The position numbers and the translations under genes are program-made. From positions 2,175,001 to 2,239,000 of the forward strand of contig OX419755.1 in the NCBI GenBank assembly GCA_948567375.1: DNA of 64,000 nucleotides. The letters are read 5' to 3'. The stretch comes from Lunularia cruciata. Taxonomy: Eukaryota > Streptophyta > Marchantiopsida > Lunulariales > Lunulariaceae. Position 1 is the stretch's first letter; every line of letters starts with the position of its first letter. Under the pieces are notes generated by a model that saw only the letters and a program-made list of their open reading frames with translations, was not told the origin of the DNA and searched no databases. Of this stretch, positions 49,110 through 58,149 are shown in pieces.

Positions 49110-50837
49110 CTACGGCGGTAACTGAGAGGGAGACCCTTGCTTGTAATAGCTCACCACTGTATATGATGTTTGGATAGCGGTCATGGTGAGCAGGAGTGTG
49201 GCAGTGGCTGCTGAAAGGAAAAGCCAGGGGTTATCAATCAATCTATTTATAATACGGTCACTGTCATGTCGGAGTCTTCCTATCGATCGGGTGACCATGG
49301 GCATAAGTCCATTACCATGGAACTCTTGCACTTTTGCATGTACGTCCCGCATTTCCTTGGAAAGCCTAACGTCGGAGTAGTTCTGCAGCATAGAGTTGAA
49401 CATATTCGCAACTTTCTCATCCTGTTTTTCGCCTGTCAAACTGATTGAAAGCACTCGGTCCCCAGACATCTGCATAAGCTTCACATCCTCCACCGTGTTG
49501 ATCAGTTCATCTAGTAGTGAGAAATATGATGTAAGCGTGGTACCGTCACCCTTCACGTGCTCAAATACACAAAGATTTCGAAGAATCCTGTCGGTGTTGG
49601 CAGTGATCTCTAAATATGGCAGACACAGAGTAGCACTGGAGTGCAGAAAAGACTTGATAAATTTAACTCCGGAAAGGCCGGTCCGAACTCCTTTCACCCT
49701 GATGCCAGCTTTCCGGAGCTCTGTGACAGTTGATAATTGCATCCACAGGGACTGCTGGTGAGTCTTTGTTTCCTGATCTTTGTCACAACCCCTTGTGTCC
49801 TCGCCGGTTTGCAATTGTGCCGGTGAATCATCGTGTGGTGGAGGAAGACTGTTTACTGAAGGTTTCGTATCTGAATCTTCATATGGTTGGATAGCACTGG
49901 TACCTGGACGTCCGACCTTTTGATCATGATAAGGGTCAGGATCAGGGCAGACAGCTTTATAAAGACACTCAAGCAAATGCGCGCACTTAACTGCCTGGTA
50001 CCGATGCGTTGGGGGGTCTTTGACTGGGAGTCTGAAGTCATGCAATGCTCTGGTAACAGCTATCCGTATAAATGACTCGAATGCATTCTCAGAAGCATGC
50101 TCAGAAGCATCCTGGAATAGTATCTTCCAGACATTGTGAATCAAACGAAGAGGTATTTGATAGTCGAGTAACCAAATATCTGAAAAAATCATGTGCAGGT
50201 TGGAAGCAACTCCAACTTGGTTGAAAAACGGCTGGAATCGCTGCTTAATTTGCAGTGAAGACACGTTTGTTCCACGTTCAAGCAGTACCGAGGATTTACT
50301 CAAATCTGATGAGAGGAAGTAAAGTAGGAAGACTGTCACAAACACTGCATCCAGAGTAAGAAGAGATCCTGCACTCGTGGGGTCCTTCTCCTTTAAATCA
50401 CAATGATCGTACACATCCAGCAGTTGCTTGGCTTCTGCCGGTGGTCCGAACACCTCGACGTACAGACGCTCCCATTGCTTCCGACGCCTCAACTTCTTAA
50501 TATCGTCAGAATTCCCGGGCTGTGTTGGCGAGATTTCGTGGACTGAACTCCTGTCTCCGTCCAGATGCGCTTGGATGAAGGCTTCAGCTATTTCATATCT
50601 CAGCGTGTTGGGATCGTCATCCAATTTTCTGTAAAACAGGCCGCATTCTATTGCCTGGAAATTATAGAGTTTAGGACTGTTTTCCCTTATGTAAGCGGGA
50701 ACACGGAACATTCTACATCTTCCTGAGGGTTCTAACCGGTTCCTTTCTTTCTTTCTCCGGGCATCCTCGAGTAGATCATGGATGCGAACTGACCACGAGT
50801 CTCTCTTTTCCGCCATCACTAGAAACAACTTCCTCAA
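49110..50837 (-). CDS. DUF247 domain protein, intact, 575 aa, membrane-anchored
   Basis: Plant DUF247 family, function unknown apart from the grass self-incompatibility members. Blocks in order: CRMFRVPAYIR with ECGLFYRKLDDD (41-76), TLDAVFVTVFLLYFL (161-175), SDIWLLDYQIPLRLI (219-233), AHLLECLYKAVCP (286-298), ELRKAGIRVKG (373-383), CLPYLEI and DRILRNLCVFE (405-426), ELINTVEDVKL (444-454), and a membrane helix at about 537-560 ending TAIQTSYTVVSYY. The less conserved hydrophilic linker (299-370) is shorter than in the 707-aa paralogue. Single exon. The first ATG is taken; Met8 is also possible. It is closest to the pseudogene at 13513-14392, with which it shares a 5' block. The full set of blocks and no break suggest a functional gene. 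Confidence 0.94.
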   Translation of the reverse strand: MRKLFLVMAEKRDSWSVRIHDLLEDARRKKERNRLEPSGRCRMFRVPAYIRENSPKLYNFQAIECGLFYRKLDDDPNTLRYEIAEAFIQAHLDGDRSSVHEISPTQPGNSDDIKKLRRRKQWERLYVEVFGPPAEAKQLLDVYDHCDLKEKDPTSAGSLLTLDAVFVTVFLLYFLSSDLSKSSVLLERGTNVSSLQIKQRFQPFFNQVGVASNLHMIFSDIWLLDYQIPLRLIHNVWKILFQDASEHASENAFESFIRIAVTRALHDFRLPVKDPPTHRYQAVKCAHLLECLYKAVCPDPDPYHDQKVGRPGTSAIQPYEDSDTKPSVNSLPPPHDDSPAQLQTGEDTRGCDKDQETKTHQQSLWMQLSTVTELRKAGIRVKGVRTGLSGVKFIKSFLHSSATLCLPYLEITANTDRILRNLCVFEHVKGDGTTLTSYFSLLDELINTVEDVKLMQMSGDRVLSISLTGEKQDEKVANMFNSMLQNYSDVRLSKEMRDVHAKVQEFHGNGLMPMVTRSIGRLRHDSDRIINRLIDNPWLFLSAATATLLLTMTAIQTSYTVVSYYKQGSPSQLPP

Positions 50838-50951
50838 TTCAGTGCTAAGGATTGAACGTTTTATGAGCAGACATCGGGGGTCTTGCTCAGTCTAATACTG
50901 GGTCTGGATAGTTGGAGTCCAAATGTCAACGTTGTTTGAGATAAGCTGAAT

Positions 50952-50963
50952 TATTTATAAATA
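50952..50963 (-). promoter_or_regulatory. Alternative TATA-like motif near the 575-aa gene
   Basis: The sequence tatttataaata lies about 115 bp upstream of the start codon. It is nearer than the conserved TATA block at 51324 but is not shared with the pseudogene copy, and AT-rich sequence gives such motifs by chance. Confidence 0.25.
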
Positions 50964-51299
50964 TTAAGGTAGGCAGCGATGGAAGAATTCGTCAGATTAA
51001 CATGGGGCCCAAAATGTCGTATTAGCCCGCATATGTAGTCCAAATGAGTAACGTAATGAAATTTGTCTTTCATGTTGTTTTTCCTCGTTTCGTAAAACGT
51101 ATTAACAAGACCTTAACCAGTTCGATGGCCCAAGGCGCATCGCACTTTGTGAAAGGCAATGTATAAAAGAATTCTACTCATGAGAGTTTCTAGGTTGGAT
51201 ATGTACTATATACATTTATCGACATGAATGGTTCATGTTCATGGATATAATTGCCAACAGCATGTTGAAAACTAAGACCAAATCCAATCATTACGTCAT

Positions 51300-51520
51300 A
51301 ACACTCCTGAGAGATGCGCACCACTTTATATTTGTGTAGTGAGTGGCTCACTTGGCCACTTGGATTTCCCTTCGGAAGGTGTTACTAGCTACTTCTACAT
51401 TCTCCATTGATTTCTACTTCCACATGCTCGTTCTCCCATTAGTATTCGTCAACTAGTTGCTGCTCTTTTCCGACTTTGAACCCAAAAACATCCGAATACT
51501 TTATTTTGGATACACACCAC
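51300..51520 (-). promoter_or_regulatory. Conserved DUF247 5' block with TATA motif, intact-gene copy
   Basis: Minus strand ACAAATATAAAGTGGTGCGC with TATA at about 51324-51333, about 490 bp upstream of the ATG. The block extends outward to about 51490 and is shared with 14870-14990 and 21640-21850. A core promoter is inferred from conservation among duplicated loci and from equal spacing. Confidence 0.5.
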
Positions 51521-51813
51521 CAACATTGGAATTAATGATTCGAAGGCTAAATGAGATACCCAAAGGAGAAAGAGTGAGTATAAAAGCACGTAGAAATGCG
51601 GATGGAGCATCCGAGCCGAAGGCACAAGCCAAGAGGGCCAAAGCCTTACAAGGAAAAGTAAACAAAGTAATAAACAAGAAAACCAATGTAACCCACAAAG
51701 CCCTATCAGGGAAACTAAACAACAAAATACACAAGAAAACCAATGTCTCGGGCAAAGCCCTACAAATAAAAAATAAACCAAGTAATAAAAAAAGAAGAAA
51801 ACAATCAATGTAA
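51457..51813 (+). CDS. Hypothetical 118-aa Lys-rich repeat ORF
   Basis: The N-terminal 15 or so residues fall in the DUF247 5' block. The rest is strongly basic and ends with three 19-residue repeats of the form KALxGKxNxxIxKKTNV (DNA units start at 51640, 51697 and 51754, exact 57-bp period, third incomplete), then KKRRKQSM. The period preserves the frame. The minus strand is also open through the same repeats, so chance openness is likely. There is no recognised family. If expressed it would be a small nucleic-acid-binding-like or nuclear/nucleolar protein by charge alone. Confidence 0.25.
   Translation: MLLFSDFEPKNIRILYFGYTPPTLELMIRRLNEIPKGERVSIKARRNADGASEPKAQAKRAKALQGKVNKVINKKTNVTHKALSGKLNNKIHKKTNVSGKALQIKNKPSNKKRRKQSM
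51640..51800. repeat. Tandem repeat, about three units of 57 bp
   Basis: Units share caaagcc, aacaa, acaagaaaaccaatgt. The period is exactly 57 bp between units 1-2 and 2-3. Confidence 0.88.
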
Positions 51814-51839
51814 CGCACAAAGTAATCTATTCCTCAACT

Positions 51840-52094
51840 TAATAGTACAATATAGGTACTCCAAATTAGAGGTATGTATGGTAGATGGAGAGGGGGAGCC
51901 TAGACACGCCAGGAGCCCCTATAGCCGCTGCTTATCAGGAAGATCCAATGCTTGTGAATGTTGCAAGGTGATGGATACTGGCTATCTACAGTAAGAGGTG
52001 AGTATGGTTGATGAGATAGCTAGTGCTCCTCTCCACTACAGTGAAGCTCATGCTGCATGACAACAGAGACCATGGAAATGGTGATGGAAATGAC
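51840..52094 (+). other. Sequence left of X3, same unit as 56296-56830
   Basis: X3 is bracketed by ATGAC (52090-52094) and ATGGC (56296-56300), so this stretch and 56296 onward were contiguous before insertion. The plus-strand peptides are not recognised here. Confidence 0.4.
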
Positions 52095-55000
52095 TGTGTC
52101 AGCCCAGTCTCAACTTAATTATAGTATAATTAGTAAGAACAGTTTGTTCCGATAAGGATACTCATTAGAAATGCCTAAGAATGAAGTGAAACACATACTT
52201 GTCACAAAACCTCAGTTCATTTATTGTTTCATATTTAACCTCTTGGGTAGGAACCACTCCCAAAAGAGAACAATGTCACCCTCTATGGTGCACTACAGCA
52301 AAAAGAAAAGGAAAATATCACTTTCACTCTAAGATCTAATCTGGATTGCTCCTAAAGGTGATGGATCATTCAACTCCAAGTGCCACTCCATTCAGAAGTT
52401 GCAGTTTCTACAAGTGCATTCCACCTTTCCTAAAATGCACAACTTGCAACATCAAACTTCATGCTGAACATTGTCTAACACTTCTATTCTGTGGTACTGC
52501 TTGTGGAATGAGCTTCCCAATCCACTCATTGTACAAGTCCACTCCTTTAGATAAGTCAACATACACTTTGATCAGGGGCTGAGTACCTACTCGGGATGAA
52601 GCATTGAAGCACCTATTGCAAAATTTCTCACCTCTACACTTACTTAGACAGTAGACAACACATCAAATGAAGGAGACAAAACTTGCAATAGGTAAGAACA
52701 CTCTTGACTAGTAATCCAAGTATGCATTACACAAAGTGAATGAACACAAGTGCCAGCTGCATTCAGCCTAATACTTATCTAGCTCCAAGACTAAGAGATC
52801 AGAATCCCAAATGGATCTTGAAAATTCTGATCTATAATGTACATCACTCTTTTAATATCATTATCCTATATTATCCTAATTATCAGTAGAATGATTAGGT
52901 GTGTGACATGTACTAAAAATAACATATCTCTGCCTAATCTAATTTTAGGTTACAACTCCAAAAGCATGTACAATCCCAAGGGCACTACATTCTACATAAT
53001 TGCTGAGGAGTGCTCCAAGGGCACTCCTCCACAATTATGTAGAATTCTGAGTGCACATGCTCAAGACTTACTCAAAGTGCCTAACTACTGTACAACTCTG
53101 AATGCCTAATCTTAACCAAAAAGTGCCTGCCTCACCAAAGGACCTCGCCTAGAGGAGTCGCTTGAGCTTGAACAATTGGAGATGAGAGGCTTTGTTCACC
53201 TCTTAGGTATTAATTTAGTTGGTATGTCTGTGGTTGATACCTACCTACTTCCAACAAGTAGGAACTTCTGTGAACTTCTTGTCTAAATGTTCCTTGAATT
53301 GTAATGACATGATGTTCATTTTATCCTCCTCATAGGCCTGGTTTTGCAACCACTGGATTTGCAACTTCAACTCATAGTGCTTTTTCCATATGGTGCGTAC
53401 TTGTCCTTCTTCCTTCAACATGCAAGTGAACAATGTTTGGGTCTCTTCCACTTGTTGTAGTGCCTTCAACTGGTCCTCGTTGTTCTTCGTGATCCAAGTA
53501 TTCCATTTGGCCTTCTGTTTTTCCAGTTCTTGGAGACTTACCACATGGTTTGCCTTTTCATCTTCAACCTCCGTGGTAAGCTACACCAGTTGTTGTATCA
53601 CTTCTTTCCAATAATCTTGCATCTGGGTCTCCAGAGTCACCACTCCAAGTGCTCTCTATTTCTTGGCACTTGTCATGGAATAGTTCTTTGGCCTCCTTCT
53701 TGTACTGATCAAACTCCAAGAAGAGTGATGTCAGTTCACCCCATACTTGCTTAGTTTCCTTCAAGTGATTATTAAGTTCTTCTTCTAAGGGGGAAATCCA
53801 CTTCTTGTATTCCTGAACTTCCTGCAGCAAGGCACTTGCCTCATTTGATCTGGCCTTCCGAGTATAGACTTGCTTGTGCATGTTTCAAACCTAGGTGGTG
53901 TAATCTACAACCTTTGGGTACTTGGCTTGGTCCTGTGGTAGCAACATCTCCAGCAACTGCCTTGCAGTTCCAACCAAATGTATAACAAAGCTGACTCCTT
54001 CTAGAACAAGCACTGACTTGGAACTTGTTGGTGCCTCCTACATCTCAATCTGCACTTCTGGTGTAGCCTTTGGGATATTGATCACAATGTCAATCTCCTC
54101 CTCTTCCTCGTGGTTGGTGATGTGGTCTTCTTCTTCTTGTTGACCTTCAGCTTCTTCTATACTTCTAGCCAAATTTCTTGGGCCTTTGAGCACTCAACTC
54201 AATCTGGTACTGCTTCAGCCATTAATTTGTAGCTGATGGGCTCAGAGAGGCTTGTTTGGGTACTGCCTCCTCACCCATAGAGTTTTCTCCTTCATCTGTA
54301 GGACACTCATCCATGTCTTGGTCTTGCAAGTTTGGGGCAGATTGGGCATCTTCCCAGGTTTCTTCTTAATTCCCTTTCTTTGAAGTGATGGATGATCTTG
54401 TAGGGTGAAGGATCCTTCCTCCTCTCCATCCTTTCCTTCTACTTGGAGTCCTTAGCTTCATCTTCTGAAGAGGACACTTTCACAATCTGAGCACTAGCCC
54501 TCAGCTTCTTTGTTGGAGGAGGTGGCTTCTTCTTTGCCATGATATTCTTCCTCTTCACATCCTTTGGCATGGCCAGTTCTTCATCAACAGGCAAAAATTA
54601 TTTTTTGCATGCAAACTTAGCATATCCATGCCAATACTTGGAAATCTGAATGGGTTCTTCAGGTTGTTCTTCAAATAACCTACAAGATGGAAATGAGTTG
54701 AAAACCTCTTCCTCTCCTCTCTAATTTGAAATTTGGTCCCCAGGTAGTAATTTATGGCAAATGGAGCAAGGTAGGTAGCTCCCTAGTCATCCTCAAAATC
54801 CCAATGCAGGAGTTTGGCTTGCCTATCAAACATCTTTGCCCAATCTACTGGCTCATCAAAATACATATATTTGAAGAACAGTACTTGACCACTGGTCAAG
54901 TAAGTGGCTTTTTTTTACTTGAATAGTTTCATGACCACCTTTACTATGGTACTTCTGTCAAGATGTCTGTAATGGCCACTCTCCACCCATTGTTCTTCAA

Positions 55001-56295
55001 TTGTGCATCATTGAAGGTGGCCTTGATTTTGATTGTAAGTTACGTTGTAGTGAATTAGGTATCAATGGTCACTACCCGTATAACTCTTGCATCCAGGTGT
55101 AATACCATTCCCCAATGATCTTTTGTCCAGTTCAACAGGTTAAACTCTTATTCCCTCTGTAGTTTTCTCATTTGCCCTCATTTCATGGATCATATGGAAG
55201 TCTGTCAATTCTTTGTGCTAGAGCAAGAATCTTAGGTGCTTGCTCCAAATAAATTCACTTCTATAGTATACTTATTCACAGCAGGTGACCACAAGATGTC
55301 TTCCTGGATCTTATTATAAGCTCTTGGAGTGATCACCATGGCTTCTAGATAGGTCGGAGTGCTAGGATTTGTCTAAGATTCTACTACAAGTACCTCACTT
55401 CACTCCGAGTGCCCCAAAACCACACTGAGTGCTACCCTCAAAACTAATTGTAATAACTCCTGTCTTCATAGGAAAGCATGGTTTATTTCTTGATTAACTA
55501 AATAGCAGATTGATATTGCAAAAAGTGCAGCTACTAGCCAGACACCTTGATTTATACTTCAAATTCCTGGCCATTCTTCAACACTCTGGTGGTTATAGAG
55601 TGGATAGGAACCTTAACATTACATAGGCAAACTCCTTTACATGTGTTCTGCAGTAAGTAGTTGCTTTCTCACATGCCAAAGATTCTCCTCCAGTTGCTTT
55701 CCTATGCGCCACGCTTACATGCTGAGTGCTAATTGTTGTCTTGAGTGTAATGGCCTTCAATGACAATTTTCAAATCACAACAGCACTTAAGTCCAAGCAC
55801 CAAGGTGACACTTGGCACTCAGGCATGTATGCCTCATCTGTTGGCACTCCAAGTGCTCCTTCTCCTTTGAGCACTTTGAAAGATTCATAGCACTCTGAGT
55901 GTTGTTCACTTCTCAGGCACTCGAGGTTATCCTAAATGCTCTCTGAATGCAAGTGGAGCTCAAGCAAATGCTGCTTGAGCTCCAGTTACTCGGGGTCATC
56001 CTATAGCTCTTTGAGTGAAGCCTCCTCCTTCCTTGTGACACAACTGTGCTTGCCACCTTGATAATTGGTCACTTAGGCCTCTAAGATTTAGGTGAACATT
56101 TTGGCCTCTAAGATTATCCTTTCTGCCAGCACTAGAGATTATCCTACATCACTCTTAGTGGTACCTCCCCCTACCTTTGGGTACCTCTCCCTTTGAGGCA
56201 CTTTTCCAAGTAACCATGTTATTTCTTCTGATTATCATGCACTTAAGTCTAGTATGATGAACAAAAGCAAATTTTGAAGAAATGGAGGCACCACA
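52095..56295 (-). mobile_element. Family X element copy X3, 4.2 kb, both termini
   Basis: Termini on the minus strand are TGTGGTGCCTCC (56295) and GGGCTGACACA (52095), with near-identical 5-bp flanks (ATGAC and ATGGC). It is colinear with X1. Coiled-coil coding frames lie at 53881-53564 and 53544-53245 (LEKQKAKWNTW, QQVEETQTLF). The globular domain region is about 54960-54660. A Lys/Pro-rich hinge lies near 54500. No reverse transcriptase, integrase or LTR pair is seen. Broken many times. Confidence 0.78.
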
Positions 56296-56830
56296 ATGGC
56301 TAGAGATCTCCTATGCCAATAATCATGAACATGACAGAGGCCAATCTTGGAGAGTAGTGATCCTACTTCCCCTTTCTATGGTGAAAATGGTCACCATCAT
56401 CATGTCAAGAACACCTCCATGATGAGTGAGAGCAGATGTCATCACATTCAGAGATGATCAGTGTACTCTATATGATGTGGTGGTTGTGAAGTCCTTGGGA
56501 GCAGAGATGCTAGCACAAGCAAGCATTCAGGCTGGAGCAATGGTGATTATTGCAACTTGAGGAAAGGAGGATCATCATACATCACACCTTGGCTCTTACA
56601 CGATTGTTCCATTAGTGGTGGAGATTTTTAGTCATCTTCATCACCATTTTGATAGACTCTTTATGGAAGCAGCAAGAGGTTCCTTGCAGAGGAGAGAGGA
56701 GGAGAGGGGTTATAGTTGTCTCCCAAGCCATGTTCACCTCTTACTTTCAACAGAGAGTCTCAATCACACTACAGAGCTCTTAGGCATGGGGTCTTCACAG
56801 ACAAGCAGCAGCACTAATAGTGCCCATCAT
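56296..56830 (+). mobile_element. LINE-like 3' fragment (tentative)
   Basis: Plus-strand peptides such as CTLYDVVVVKSLGAEMLAQA and VPLVVEIFSHLHHHFDRLF resemble the C-terminal region after the reverse transcriptase in some LINE-type proteins. This is from memory of motif style (a DVxV block, then PLxVExFGxLH). The frame is interrupted. It is split from 51840-52094 by X3. Confidence 0.3.
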
Positions 56831-57411
56831 GTCTAGGGCTCTCCCCCCTCATAACCAAATATACCATTAGAGGACCTTTATCACATAGTCCAACAAGTTT
56901 CCCTGTTTTGTTTCCTTGTTGCTTTTCAGGTGGTAACTTTGTTGCATCTCCCTTGGGGTTGCCCTAGGTGTCTTGGTTTTGCTTTGATATGTGGCCCTTG
57001 GGTTTCATGGGACTCTGTGCTTGGTTTCTCCCATTCATACCTTGGTGCTCCTTTTCTCTTTCCTTTGGAGTATATATTTGGTGTGTGTTCACACTTGCAA
57101 GAAAATCAATTGCAAACTTAAGGAGTTGATGAAAAAGCTACAAGTAGACGGGCTTTTAAGAGGATGTCATGCATATTTGGCTCTATTCTTTGTTTCAGAT
57201 CGCACAAATATTAAGGTTTTGGACGACACGACTTCCGGGACTGAAGAGTACAGTGCTTTTAGCCAGGAGAGCATGCAGTGGTCCAATTTGGATAACACGA
57301 CTCTAGGAAGTCAGGGGTTAGGCTATTTGGCGCCTTGGCCTTTTGTCAGGAGTGCATGCATTAGTCAAAGTTCGCTATTTTCTAAGGATGACTCAATTAA
57401 CTGTGTCGAAG

Positions 57412-57616
57412 ACGCTTAGTATGGAAGACGCCATAAGCCCCTTGACTCGGGCTACAAAGGACTGTTGGTGTCCAGTCCGACGTCCCCATCAAGATGCCAA
57501 AGTGAAGACCTACACTAGTACTTTTAAAGCGCCTGTTGAAATCGATATCCACCATGATCTGCGTGCGGGATGCTGTACCGAGTCAAGGGGCTTATGGCGT
57601 CTTCTATACTAAGCGT
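57412..57616. repeat. 205-bp foldback with 39-bp inverted arms (MITE-like)
   Basis: The arms 57412-57450 and 57578-57616 are reverse complements with one mismatch and run from acgcttagtat through gaagacgccataagcccctt. The loop is 127 bp. TA dinucleotides sit just inside the arms, but no clear target duplication could be fixed. Near-perfect arms suggest a young element or selection for the hairpin. Confidence 0.8.
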
Positions 57617-58149
57617 TGAATTCTGCTCACTCTGTACTGGCTGTAACCGGCCAGAGAAAGGCTAAATATGGCCTCTAAGAAATCAGAAACATTGCGTGCT
57701 GATTCATCGCGTAATACCTCACCCATCCGTGCAGTCACACCCTACGTTGTCAAGATATTTGTAACAATTCAATAAAACAGCCCATCACCTTGTCAACCGC
57801 AAATGCAGCATAAAAAATGAAACATGTTGTGGTTTCTGCATATTGTTCATAAAGGTATGAAAGAGAGAAAGTCTCCATCGTCGTTTTATTTATCCACCTC
57901 TTTTCTCTTTATTTCTTTACTTGTTTGGTATTGTATCATGAGATGGTGTGAGAATCAATGTAGTTGTTATTTTCCCTCGTTTACAGTTGAATACAAGACG
58001 GCTTTTAATTACATTATGCGAATCAATACGCTGAATCAAATGTAAGACGCTGATGCTGAATCGAATGTGATAAGCAGGAAATAAAAGCAAAGTAACGTAA
58101 TGTAAAGTGAGAAAAAATAAACACCCCAGAAGGGCCGGACGGGTCAGGC
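57617..58149. other. AT-rich intergenic sequence, nothing recognised
   Basis: No repeat partner and no convincing coding region. Confidence 0.4.

Noticed and set aside
49183-50634. Several plus-strand frames opposite the 575-aa DUF247 gene
   Set aside because: They are shadows of the coding strand.
51449-51820. 123-aa hydrophobic minus-strand ORF
   Set aside because: It is the complement of the Lys-rich tandem repeat; the hydrophobic peptide is the reverse reading of AAA/AAC-rich repeats.
56991-57419. 142-aa plus-strand ORF
   Set aside because: No recognisable domain. It ends in the left arm of the foldback and contains an imperfect internal repeat (about 57220-57365), so it is more likely repeat sequence than a gene.
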